Positions 7,699 through 15,603 of a DNA stretch of 64,000 bases are shown in pieces. The translations under genes and the position numbers were made by a program. Origin of the DNA: Alphaproteobacteria bacterium. Its GTDB lineage: Bacteria > Pseudomonadota > Alphaproteobacteria > Caulobacterales > Maricaulaceae. Where the stretch lies: assembly GCA_018222865.1 (NCBI GenBank), contig JAAEZM010000004.1:29314-93313 (forward strand), read 5' to 3'. The number at the start of each line of letters is the position of its first letter. Positions within the stretch are counted from its first letter, which is position 1. The notes below the pieces were generated by a model, which searched no databases, was not told where the DNA came from, and saw only the letters and a program-made list of their open reading frames with translations.

Positions 7699-9162
7699 AT
7701 GTCGCGAATTGGCGATTGGATTGACCGGCTGGCTGGCCAGACACTTGTCGTCTTCGGCGACATCATGCTTGACCGTTTCACCTATGGTGACTCCACGCGT
7801 ATCTCGCCGGAAGCCCCGGCGCCGGTATTCCGCGCGGACCGGGTGGAGGAAATGGTCGGCGGCGCAGGCAATGTCGCACGCAATATAGCCTCGCTTGGCG
7901 GCCAGGCGATCCTCGTGGGAGCGATTGGTCAAGACCGCCCCGGCGATGCCTTGCTCGCGGCCGCATCTGCCACTCCGGGCCTTCAGCCCCGACTGGTGCG
8001 AACCGACAAGACCCGCACATCGGTCAAGAACCGCTTCGTCGCCAAATCCCAGCAAATGCTGCGCGTGGACGAGGAAGATATCGCAGAGCCGGATGCAGAG
8101 GTGCTCGACGCCATCCTTGCCAGCCTCGATACAGCGCTAAGCGACGGAGCCCGCGCCCTGGTGCTCAGCGATTATGCCAAGGGCATCTTGTCAGAGCGTG
8201 CGATTGAGCGTGCCTGCGCCCTGGCGAAAACGCATAATGTTCCGGTCATCGTGGACCCCAAATCGCGCGATCTGGCGCGGTATCGCGGTGCAACGGTCAT
8301 CACGCCAAATGCCAAGGAAGCGGAGGAAGCCAGCGGCATATCTGCGATGAGTGATGAGGGTGCAACCCGCGCCGCCCAAAGGCTGGCAGAGCAATCTGGT
8401 GCGGACGTTATTGTTCTCACACGTGGTGCCCAGGGCATGACGGTGCGTGACCATGACGGCTCAGTGCGTCACTTCCCGACCACCGCCCAGGAAGTCTTCG
8501 ATGTCTCTGGAGCGGGCGATACGGTTGTAGCCGCCCTGGCGCTCGGACTGGCTGCACAAGCCCCCACCGAAATCGCCGCCGAGCTCGCCAATCGAGCTGC
8601 TGGCGTTGTAGTCGGCAAGGTGGGAACGGCGACGGTCAGCGCGGCTGAGCTGCACATCGCGTGTCACGGGGGCGGGCCGGAAGGCAAGATGATCGTTGAT
8701 TTCAACGGCGCCCACAAAGCCTGCAAGGCCTGGCAGGATCAGGGTCTGGATGTGGTCTTCACCAATGGCTGTTTCGATCTCATCCACCCTGGCCATATCA
8801 GCCTGCTGAGCTTCGCCAAATCACAGGGCGACAAGTTGATCGTGGCAATCAATTCCGATGCCTCGGTGAAACGCCTGAAGGGTCCGACGCGCCCCGTGCA
8901 GGATGAAACCGCCCGCGCCACCGTGATGGAAGCTCTGCGCGATGTTGATCTTGTGGTGATCTTTGACGAGGACACACCGCTTGAATGCATTACTGCCATC
9001 CAGCCGGATGTGGTGGTGAAGGGGGCAGACTATGCCGAGGAGGATGTCGTCGGCGGCGATATCGTCAAAGCCCGCGGCGGCCGGGTCGCCCTCGCCCCGC
9101 TTATCGCAGGTCAGTCCACAACCGCGGCAATCGCGCGGGCCAATGGCGAGAGCGATGGCTGA
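7699..9162 (+). CDS. hldE: Bifunctional heptose-7-phosphate kinase / heptose-1-phosphate adenylyltransferase
   Basis: A 487-residue two-domain enzyme of the ADP-L-glycero-D-manno-heptose pathway (LPS inner core). Residues 1 to about 320 are a PfkB-type kinase, with VFGDIMLDR at the start, VGGAGNVARN, and the catalytic DVSGAGDT (about 272). Residues from about 340 are a cytidylyltransferase-like domain with TNGCFDLIHPGH. ATG 7699 is used rather than the track start at 7660 because MSRIGDW begins the family alignment. It overlaps gmhB by 8 bases. Both activities are fused, as in most Proteobacteria. Confidence 0.94.
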   Translation: MSRIGDWIDRLAGQTLVVFGDIMLDRFTYGDSTRISPEAPAPVFRADRVEEMVGGAGNVARNIASLGGQAILVGAIGQDRPGDALLAAASATPGLQPRLVRTDKTRTSVKNRFVAKSQQMLRVDEEDIAEPDAEVLDAILASLDTALSDGARALVLSDYAKGILSERAIERACALAKTHNVPVIVDPKSRDLARYRGATVITPNAKEAEEASGISAMSDEGATRAAQRLAEQSGADVIVLTRGAQGMTVRDHDGSVRHFPTTAQEVFDVSGAGDTVVAALALGLAAQAPTEIAAELANRAAGVVVGKVGTATVSAAELHIACHGGGPEGKMIVDFNGAHKACKAWQDQGLDVVFTNGCFDLIHPGHISLLSFAKSQGDKLIVAINSDASVKRLKGPTRPVQDETARATVMEALRDVDLVVIFDEDTPLECITAIQPDVVVKGADYAEEDVVGGDIVKARGGRVALAPLIAGQSTTAAIARANGESDG

Positions 9163-9697
9163 TCCTTTCCTGGTGCTTCTCGACCGCGATGGCACGATCA
9201 ATATCGACAAGCATTACCTGGCTGATCCGGACGGTCTGGAACTCTTGCCCGGTGCGATAGACGGGCTTCAACGCCTGAGTGCCGCAGGCGCGGTCCTGTG
9301 CATCGTCACCAATCAATCGGGTATTGGGCGCGGTTATTTCGATCGCGAAACGGCCGACGCGGTCAATGCACGTCTGGTCGATATGCTGGCGCGCCATGGC
9401 ATAGAGTTCGCGCATATCGCGCTTTGTCCGCATGCTCCTGACGAGGATTGTGACTGCCGCAAGCCCAAGCCCGGCATGGCGCACGAATGCGCGCAGCACA
9501 CGGGCTTGCCGCTCGACAAGGCTTTCGTCATTGGCGACAAGATGAGCGATGTCGGACTGGCCGATGCCGTCAACGCGTCCGGCATTCTCATCACCGCACA
9601 ACCGAATCATCATGGTGAGGCTGCAACCGCCCGCGATCTGGTAGAAGCCGCTGATCTCATTCTCGCCGCCCGCAAGGAGGCCGCATGTATATCGTAA
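9155..9697 (+). CDS. gmhB: D-glycero-beta-D-manno-heptose 1,7-bisphosphate 7-phosphatase
   Basis: A 180-residue HAD-superfamily phosphatase. Motif I is LLDRDGTIN with both catalytic aspartates, motif II is VTNQSG, and the zinc-binding CPHAPDEDCDCRKPKPG insert is typical of GmhB. It removes the 7-phosphate between the two HldE steps. The track start at 9032 includes an unrelated prefix; ATG 9155 overlaps the hldE stop and matches the family start. It overlaps hldD by 13 bases, so the three genes are translationally coupled. Confidence 0.92.
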   Translation: MADPFLVLLDRDGTINIDKHYLADPDGLELLPGAIDGLQRLSAAGAVLCIVTNQSGIGRGYFDRETADAVNARLVDMLARHGIEFAHIALCPHAPDEDCDCRKPKPGMAHECAQHTGLPLDKAFVIGDKMSDVGLADAVNASGILITAQPNHHGEAATARDLVEAADLILAARKEAACIS

Positions 9698-10668
9698 CCG
9701 GAGGCGCCGGCTTTATCGGCTCCATCATTGCCGCCAAGCTCGAAGAGGCTGGTGAGGATGTCGCGATTGTCGATTGGCTCGGCACCGAGATGAAGTGGAA
9801 GAATATCGCCAAGCGACAGCTTGAAGACCTGATCGCACCGGAAAAGCTCTTCGAGGCGCTCGAGCACCATGGCAAGGACATTAAGGGCATCATTCATATG
9901 GGCGCGATTTCCGCGACTACGGAACGCGATGCAGATCTGATCGCTGAGTCGAATTTCCGCCTCTCTCGCGACCTGTGGGACTGGTGCAGCACGCATGATG
10001 TGCCCTTCGTCTATGCCTCCTCCGCGGCCACTTATGGCGATGGCGCGCTGGGTTTTGATGATGAAGACGATCTTGGATCCATGTCGAAACTACGCCCGCT
10101 CAACGCCTATGGCTGGTCGAAATGGCTGTTTGACGTCTGGGCCCGCAAACAGGTCAATCGCGGGCGCCCGAGCCCGCCCGTCTGGGCCGGTCTGAAATTC
10201 TTCAATGTCTACGGCCCCAATGAAATGCACAAAGGATCAATGCGCTCCGTCGCGATCCAGGTGTTCGAACAAGTCAGCGAAACGGGAAAGATGCGCCTCT
10301 TCGCCTCCGACCATCCCGACTATGAAGACGGCGGGCAATTGCGCGATTTCGTCTGGGTCGAGGATTGCGCTGATATCGCCATCTGGTGCGCAAACGGCCT
10401 GAAGACCTCCGGCATCTATAATGTCGGCTCAGGCAAAGCCCGCTCCTTCAAGGAATTGGCCGAGGCGGTCTTCGCGGCCATGGGTCGCGAACCGCATCTT
10501 GAGTTTTTCGAGATGCCGGAGAAGCTCAAAGGCCAGTATCAGTATTTCACCCAGGCAAGGATGAGCAAGCTGCGCGATGCCGGCTGCCCCATCCAATCCA
10601 CGCCGTTGGAAGAAGGCGTACGCCGCTATGTCCAGGACTATCTGGCCGCAGATGATCCTTATCGATAG
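9685..10668 (+). CDS. hldD: ADP-L-glycero-D-manno-heptose 6-epimerase
   Basis: A 327-residue extended short-chain dehydrogenase. The Rossmann motif is GGAGFIGS at the extreme N-terminus, followed by YASSAATYG, the catalytic Tyr-x-x-x-Lys in YGWSK (about residue 142) and NVYGPNE. It epimerises ADP-D-heptose to ADP-L-heptose, the last step before transfer to LPS. An AAGGAGG-like site lies inside the end of gmhB. The isomerase gmhA is not in this window. The end is 3 bases from the convergent glpK. Confidence 0.94.
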   Translation: MYIVTGGAGFIGSIIAAKLEEAGEDVAIVDWLGTEMKWKNIAKRQLEDLIAPEKLFEALEHHGKDIKGIIHMGAISATTERDADLIAESNFRLSRDLWDWCSTHDVPFVYASSAATYGDGALGFDDEDDLGSMSKLRPLNAYGWSKWLFDVWARKQVNRGRPSPPVWAGLKFFNVYGPNEMHKGSMRSVAIQVFEQVSETGKMRLFASDHPDYEDGGQLRDFVWVEDCADIAIWCANGLKTSGIYNVGSGKARSFKELAEAVFAAMGREPHLEFFEMPEKLKGQYQYFTQARMSKLRDAGCPIQSTPLEEGVRRYVQDYLAADDPYR

Positions 10669-10671
10669 AGC

Positions 10672-12162
10672 CTAACCCGACCGCACGCGCTCGACAGCGT
10701 CCGCCCAACCGCGACGGAGGGTTTCACGGCGCGCCGCATCCAAAGAAGGTGCGAAGCTTTGATCCGCGCGCCAGAGCTTGCGTCCATCCTCCAGCGTATT
10801 GAACAGGCCCATCCCCAGCCCTGCCAAGAAGGCCGCGCCCCAGGAGGTTGTCTCGGTATTGGCCGGACGAACCACATCAATACCCGCCAGATTGGACATG
10901 CGTTTCAAGAAAGTATTGTTGCGCGCCATGCCGCCATCGACTTTCAGACGCCGCGCCTCCACCCCGTCCGCCGCCATCGCGTCAAGGAGATCGCAGGTCT
11001 GGTGGACGGCACTATCGAGCGCGGCTTGGGCGATTTCAGCCCGACCGCTGCCGCGTGTGAGGCCAAGAATGGCGCCGCGCGCTTCCGGATCCCAATAGGG
11101 CGCGCCGAGCCCGGTGAAGGCGGGAACCAGAAAGACACCGTGATCGGTCATGGCAGAAGCCGCCAGATCCTCGATCTCCGAGGCCTTGCTGATCAAGCCG
11201 AGCCCATCACGCAACCATTGAATAGTCGAGCCCGCAGACAGGATCGATCCTTCAGCAGCAAAGACGGTTTCCCCATCAATACGATAGGCGATCGTGCCGA
11301 GCAGCTGGTTCTGCGATTGCACCAGCGTGCTACCAGTATTGAGCAAGAGAAAAGCGCCCGTTCCATAGGTGGATTTCATCTCGCCCGGTTCGAAACAGGC
11401 CTGACCGATCGTCGCCGCCTGCTGATCCCCCGCCACGCCACGGATCGGGATATCGCGACCTAAATGTGCGCTGTCGATCATGCCAAAATCTGCGGCGCAA
11501 TCGAGCACTTCCGGCAAGAGCGGCGCTGGAACACCGAAAATGTCCAGCAGATCCTCATCCCAGGTGTTTTTGGAAATATTGAAGAGCGAGGTGCGGCTCG
11601 CATTCGTCGCATCGGTGACATGGCGCTGGCCGCTGGTCAGACGCCAGATCAGCCAGCTATCAATCGTACCGAAGGCCAGCTCGCCTTTTCTGGCCCGCTC
11701 ACGCGCACCTTCCACATGATCCAGGATCCAGGCGATCTTGGTGGCGGAGAAATACGGGTCGAGCACCAGGCCGGTCTTCTCGCGGATTTGCGACTCAACG
11801 CCCTGAGCCCGCAACACCCCACACTTGTCGGACGTGCGGCGATCTTGCCAGACGATGGCGTTGTAAATCGGCGCACCCGTCTTGCGATCCCACACCACGG
11901 TCGTCTCGCGCTGATTGGTGATACCGGCGGCTTCAATCTTATAGCCAGCCTTTTCGGCCGCACGGATGGCCTCACGGCTTGTCGAGAGAACCGTCGCCCA
12001 GATCACTTCGGGATCATGCTCCACCCAACCGGGCTCGGGATAGTGCTGAGGAAATTCGCTCTGGGCCTGAGCGATCACTTCCCCCGTCAGCGAAAAGACG
12101 ATGGCGCGCGAACTGGTGGTACCCTGATCGATCGCCAGCAAGGCCTTGCGCTTTTTAAACAT
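10672..12162 (-). CDS. glpK: Glycerol kinase
   Basis: A 496-residue FGGY-family kinase. The ATP-binding phosphate-1 motif LLAIDQGTTSSRAIVF is at the N-terminus, the glycerol-site segments AGITNQRETTVVWD and GVAGDQQAA follow, and KVDGGMARN is the adenosine motif. It phosphorylates glycerol to glycerol-3-phosphate in the cytoplasm. GGGGGAGAG lies 7 bases before ATG. No glpF or glpD is adjacent; the divergent lipase-like hydrolase could supply glycerol from lipids, which is inference from neighbourhood only. Confidence 0.95.
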   Translation of the reverse strand: MFKKRKALLAIDQGTTSSRAIVFSLTGEVIAQAQSEFPQHYPEPGWVEHDPEVIWATVLSTSREAIRAAEKAGYKIEAAGITNQRETTVVWDRKTGAPIYNAIVWQDRRTSDKCGVLRAQGVESQIREKTGLVLDPYFSATKIAWILDHVEGARERARKGELAFGTIDSWLIWRLTSGQRHVTDATNASRTSLFNISKNTWDEDLLDIFGVPAPLLPEVLDCAADFGMIDSAHLGRDIPIRGVAGDQQAATIGQACFEPGEMKSTYGTGAFLLLNTGSTLVQSQNQLLGTIAYRIDGETVFAAEGSILSAGSTIQWLRDGLGLISKASEIEDLAASAMTDHGVFLVPAFTGLGAPYWDPEARGAILGLTRGSGRAEIAQAALDSAVHQTCDLLDAMAADGVEARRLKVDGGMARNNTFLKRMSNLAGIDVVRPANTETTSWGAAFLAGLGMGLFNTLEDGRKLWRADQSFAPSLDAARRETLRRGWADAVERVRSG

Positions 12163-12279
12163 CCCGTCTCTCCCCCGGACTGCATTCGTGTCGACTATAG
12201 CCCTGACGCGGGCAGAAAAAACACGCTAGTCTCAGTCGCTTTCAGGCCAAGCCGCACGAGACGGCTGACAGGGGGATTT

Positions 12280-13215
12280 ATGAGCGAGGCCCAATTCCAG
12301 CGCGACCGCCTGGTCACGCCCAGCGGCGCCGATCTGGCACTCTATATTTTTCCGGCGACCGGAGAGGCGCGCGGTATCGTTCATGTCAATCACGGCCTGG
12401 CCGAATATGCTGGCCGGTATGCGCCCTTTGCGGCCTACCTGTCTTCGCGCGGTTATCACGTCATCGCTCACGATCATCGTGGACATGGAGAGACAACAGC
12501 CGAAGACGGCGCGCCGCGTCGCTTTGCCGATGAAGATGGCTGGAGCAAGGTCTTAAGCGATGTGGAGGCGGTTCAGGCCCATGCCCGAGGGCTTTGGGGA
12601 GATTTGCCGCTGATCATTTTCGGCCATTCCATGGGCGCGGTGATCTCGATGAACTTCGTCATGGGTCATTCAAACGCGCTCGCCGGCGCGGCGATCTGGA
12701 ATGGCAATATGGCTTTGGGAGCCAATAAAGTGGTGATGCGGATCGTGCTGTTCTTCGAAGCGCTGGTCGGCGGGCGTTTCACACCGAGCCACACGATCGA
12801 CAATCTCACTTTCAGAGCCTGGAATAAGCGCTTTCCGGAACGGCGCTCTGACGCAGACTGGCTGTCACGGGACGCTATTGAGGTGAAGAAATACGTCGAT
12901 GACCCGATCTGCGGCTGGCCGTCCACCGTTTCGCTCTGGCGCGACTTCCTCTCCGGTGTCGCCTTTGCGGAGGATAATGAAAATCTCAAACCCATCCGCC
13001 GTGACTTCCCGTTCAATCTCGTCGGCGGCGCGAAAGACCCGGCCACGGATAACGGCAAGGCCGTCCGTCATCTCCAAAAGCGCCTGAAACGCGCAAAGTT
13101 CAGCCGTGTCGACTTCGAGATCTTCAAGGATTATCGCCACGAAACGCTGATGGAAATCGACCGGGACAAGCGGATGGAGGAGTTCGCAAACTGGCTCGAT
13201 GGGGTGACTGGCTGA
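12280..13215 (+). CDS. Alpha/beta hydrolase, monoacylglycerol lipase / lysophospholipase-like
   Basis: A 311-residue serine hydrolase of the Hydrolase_4 (monoglyceride lipase) group. It has HVNHGLAEYAGRY (oxyanion HG), AHDHRGHG, the nucleophile elbow IFGHSMGAVI (about residue 115), a likely acid in GGAKDPATD and the histidine in DYRHETLMEI. No signal peptide, so it is cytoplasmic. The track start at 11464 runs antisense through glpK; the true ATG at 12280 follows AGGGGGA. It is divergent from glpK and followed after 5 bases by the HI0933-family gene. The exact lipid substrate is unknown. Confidence 0.82.
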   Translation: MSEAQFQRDRLVTPSGADLALYIFPATGEARGIVHVNHGLAEYAGRYAPFAAYLSSRGYHVIAHDHRGHGETTAEDGAPRRFADEDGWSKVLSDVEAVQAHARGLWGDLPLIIFGHSMGAVISMNFVMGHSNALAGAAIWNGNMALGANKVVMRIVLFFEALVGGRFTPSHTIDNLTFRAWNKRFPERRSDADWLSRDAIEVKKYVDDPICGWPSTVSLWRDFLSGVAFAEDNENLKPIRRDFPFNLVGGAKDPATDNGKAVRHLQKRLKRAKFSRVDFEIFKDYRHETLMEIDRDKRMEEFANWLDGVTG

Positions 13216-13220
13216 TCCAG

Positions 13221-14402
13221 ATGCGAAAGGTCGATGTCGCCATCCTCGGCGCAGGCGCTGCCGGCATGTTTTGCGCGATCGAAGCGGCCAGGCGCGGCCG
13301 CTCGGTGCTGTTGATCGAGCACGCGAAAAAGCCAGGTGAGAAGATCCGGATCTCCGGAGGTGGGCGGTGCAATTTTACCAATCTTGATGCCCGACCGGAG
13401 ACCTATCTGTCCGGCAATCCGCACTTCGTGAAATCGGCCCTGAAGCGTTACACCCAACATGATTTCATCGCCTGGGTGGATCGCCATGGCATCGCCTGGC
13501 ACGAAAAAACCCTGGGCCAGCTGTTCTGCGATAATAGCGCCCGCGAGATCATCGACGCGCTCCGATCGGACATGCAGGAAGCGGGGGTCGATCTGCGCCT
13601 CACCGAAAGCCTTGCCGCTTATGACAAGACAGCGGACGGCTTTTCCCTGACGCTCGGGTCGGGAGAGATGGTCGAGGCGCGCTCTTTCGTCGTCGCGTCC
13701 GGCGGCAAGTCCATCCCGAAAATGGGGGCGACAGGGCTGGGTTATGAGATTGCCGAACGCTTCGGCTTGAAGGTCACAGAGACCCGCGCCGGCCTTGTGC
13801 CGCTGACATTCAGTGGCGAGCAGCAAGACCGTTTCAAGGATCTGGCGGGTGTCGCTGTAGATACGCGCACACGCTGCGGCAAGCAGAGCTTTGATGAAGC
13901 GATGCTGTTCACGCATAGAGGGTTGAGCGGACCGGCGATCCTGCAGATTTCCTCCTATTGGCGCGAAGGCGAGGAGATCCATGTGCGCCTGCGTCCTGAT
14001 CTCGACTGGACCAGCACGCTCAAGGACTATCGCCAAAGTCATGGCAAGCAGACACTCGGGACCGCATTGGCCAGCGCCCTTCCAAAACGCCTCGCCCAGG
14101 CGTTTCACGATATGCCCGGCTATGACCGCAAGCTGGCGGAGAGCGGTGAGCGCGCACTCAATCGGACAGCTCAGGATTTGACCGACTGGGTCCTCAAACC
14201 CACGGGCTCTGAAGGTTACCGTACAGCCGAGGTCACGCTCGGCGGTGTCGATACGCATGATCTGGACAGCAAGACCATGCAGGCGCGAAACGTGCCCGGT
14301 CTCTATTTCATTGGCGAAGTCGTCGATGTGACGGGATGGCTGGGAGGATACAACTTCCAGTGGGCCTGGTCCTCGGCCTGGTGCGCCGGCCAGTATGTAT
14401 AG
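13221..14402 (+). CDS. NAD(P)/FAD-dependent oxidoreductase, HI0933 (YhiN/BaiN) family
   Basis: A 393-residue flavoprotein. The FAD Rossmann motif is AILGAGAAGMFCAIEAARRG (residues 6-25), followed by the family signature ISGGGRCNFTN, a conserved SGGKSIPKMGATG near the middle, and a C-terminal FAD motif GEVVDVTGWLGGYNFQWAW. It belongs to a widespread family whose members include BaiN, but the substrate is usually unknown. It is soluble with no signal peptide and probably cotranscribed with the preceding hydrolase. Confidence 0.86.
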   Translation: MRKVDVAILGAGAAGMFCAIEAARRGRSVLLIEHAKKPGEKIRISGGGRCNFTNLDARPETYLSGNPHFVKSALKRYTQHDFIAWVDRHGIAWHEKTLGQLFCDNSAREIIDALRSDMQEAGVDLRLTESLAAYDKTADGFSLTLGSGEMVEARSFVVASGGKSIPKMGATGLGYEIAERFGLKVTETRAGLVPLTFSGEQQDRFKDLAGVAVDTRTRCGKQSFDEAMLFTHRGLSGPAILQISSYWREGEEIHVRLRPDLDWTSTLKDYRQSHGKQTLGTALASALPKRLAQAFHDMPGYDRKLAESGERALNRTAQDLTDWVLKPTGSEGYRTAEVTLGGVDTHDLDSKTMQARNVPGLYFIGEVVDVTGWLGGYNFQWAWSSAWCAGQYV

Positions 14403-14415
14403 AGCTGAGGCTCAA

Positions 14416-14456
14416 GGGCTTTGGCAAATGGTTTGGAATAATCGCTTCCAAAGCCC
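14416..14456. repeat. Inverted repeat between the HI0933-family gene and the RND operon
   Basis: GGGCTTTGG (14416-14424) and CCAAAGCCC (14448-14456) form a perfect 9-bp inverted repeat with a 23-base spacer. It begins just after the flavoprotein stop. There is no T-run after either arm, so it is a weak terminator candidate; an operator or a processed hairpin is equally possible. Confidence 0.4.
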
Positions 14457-14538
14457 GCCAAGACACTCTATTTCTTGACGATAATTTTGATCCGCAAAGA
14501 CCTGCCTGTTCGCGGCTCGTCGCTTCCCGTGTGCACTC

Positions 14539-15603
14539 GTGAATAAATCCCACATCACTGCTCTTGCCATTTTCGCTGCTGTTGTCTTGCTCTTCACAAT
14601 CGGGACCCTGATGAAGGGGAGCGAGGCCACCACGCCGACGCCGGAAGAAAGCGCCCCGGATCGCTTCGAGGTTGTGGTGCGCAGGATCAATGCGGAACCG
14701 CGCCCGGCCATGCTCGCCCTGCGTGGCAATACGGAAGCTTTCCGGGAGGTTCTCGTCCGGGCGGAAACCGGCGGCCGTGTCGTCGAAGCCCCAGCGCGAG
14801 AAGGCCTCCCAATCACCCGCGGTGATATTATGTGCGAGCTGGATGTGGATGCCCGAGCCGCCGCACTCGACCAAGCCCAGGCCGATCTGCGCGCCCGGCA
14901 GCTCGAATATGATGCTGCGGTGGAATTGGCCAATCGCGGTCACCGTTCCGCCAACCAGGTGGCTGCCAATGAAGCCGCTCGCGATGCCGCCAGAGCTCAG
15001 CTGGAGGCCGCACGCCAGGAAATGGCGAATATCTATGTGCGCGCGCCCTTTGACGGGTATTTCGACGGCCGTATTGCCGAGATTGGGGATTATCTTGGAC
15101 CGGGTGATCCATGCGGTACGCTGGTTCAGCTCGACCCGATCCTGATCACAGCGGAAGTTGCAGAGCGCGATGTATCCGGTCTTGAGCCGGGCATGGCCGC
15201 TCGTGCGGAACTGGTGACTGGAGAGTTCATCGACGGCGAGGTCCGGTTTGTCGAACGCCGCGCAGATCCCGCTACACGAACTTTCCGCGTCGAGATCGAG
15301 GCCCCCAATCCGGACGGTCTGTATCGGTCCGGTGTTACCGCCGACATCACGATTCCACTGACGAATGAGCCCGCTCACCGCATTCCGACCTCCATCCTCG
15401 CCCTCAATGCCGAAGGGGATCTGGGGGTTCGCATCGTTGAAGGCGCTGACACGGTCCGCTTCCTGCCCATCCGCTTCTTGAGCGATGATGGCGAGCAGGT
15501 CTGGGTGGCAGGGCTTCCAGATCCGGCTGCCGTTATTGTTCTGGGCCAGGATTTCGTGGCCGATGGAACCCGGGTCCGGGTCCGTGAGGAGGGCAGTGAA
15601 TGA
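14539..15603 (+). CDS. RND efflux system, periplasmic adaptor (membrane fusion) subunit
   Basis: A 354-residue HlyD/AcrA-type protein with a single N-terminal membrane anchor (ALAIFAAVVLLFTIGTLM). It has a biotinyl-lipoyl half motif (VRAETGGRVVEAPAREG), an alpha-helical hairpin around residues 95-150 (ALDQAQADLRARQLEY), a second lipoyl half (IYVRAPFDGYFDG) and C-terminal beta-barrel strands. It would bridge the RND pump to an outer-membrane channel across the periplasm. The GTG start has no strong Shine-Dalgarno. The stop overlaps the pump gene start (ATGA). No TolC-type gene is adjacent. Confidence 0.87.
   Translation: MNKSHITALAIFAAVVLLFTIGTLMKGSEATTPTPEESAPDRFEVVVRRINAEPRPAMLALRGNTEAFREVLVRAETGGRVVEAPAREGLPITRGDIMCELDVDARAAALDQAQADLRARQLEYDAAVELANRGHRSANQVAANEAARDAARAQLEAARQEMANIYVRAPFDGYFDGRIAEIGDYLGPGDPCGTLVQLDPILITAEVAERDVSGLEPGMAARAELVTGEFIDGEVRFVERRADPATRTFRVEIEAPNPDGLYRSGVTADITIPLTNEPAHRIPTSILALNAEGDLGVRIVEGADTVRFLPIRFLSDDGEQVWVAGLPDPAAVIVLGQDFVADGTRVRVREEGSE

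Noticed and set aside
11464-12279. Upstream part of the 583-codon frame ending in the lipase-like hydrolase
   Set aside because: It runs antisense through glpK. The hydrolase has its own ATG and AGGGGGA at 12280, so the extra 272 codons are not coding.
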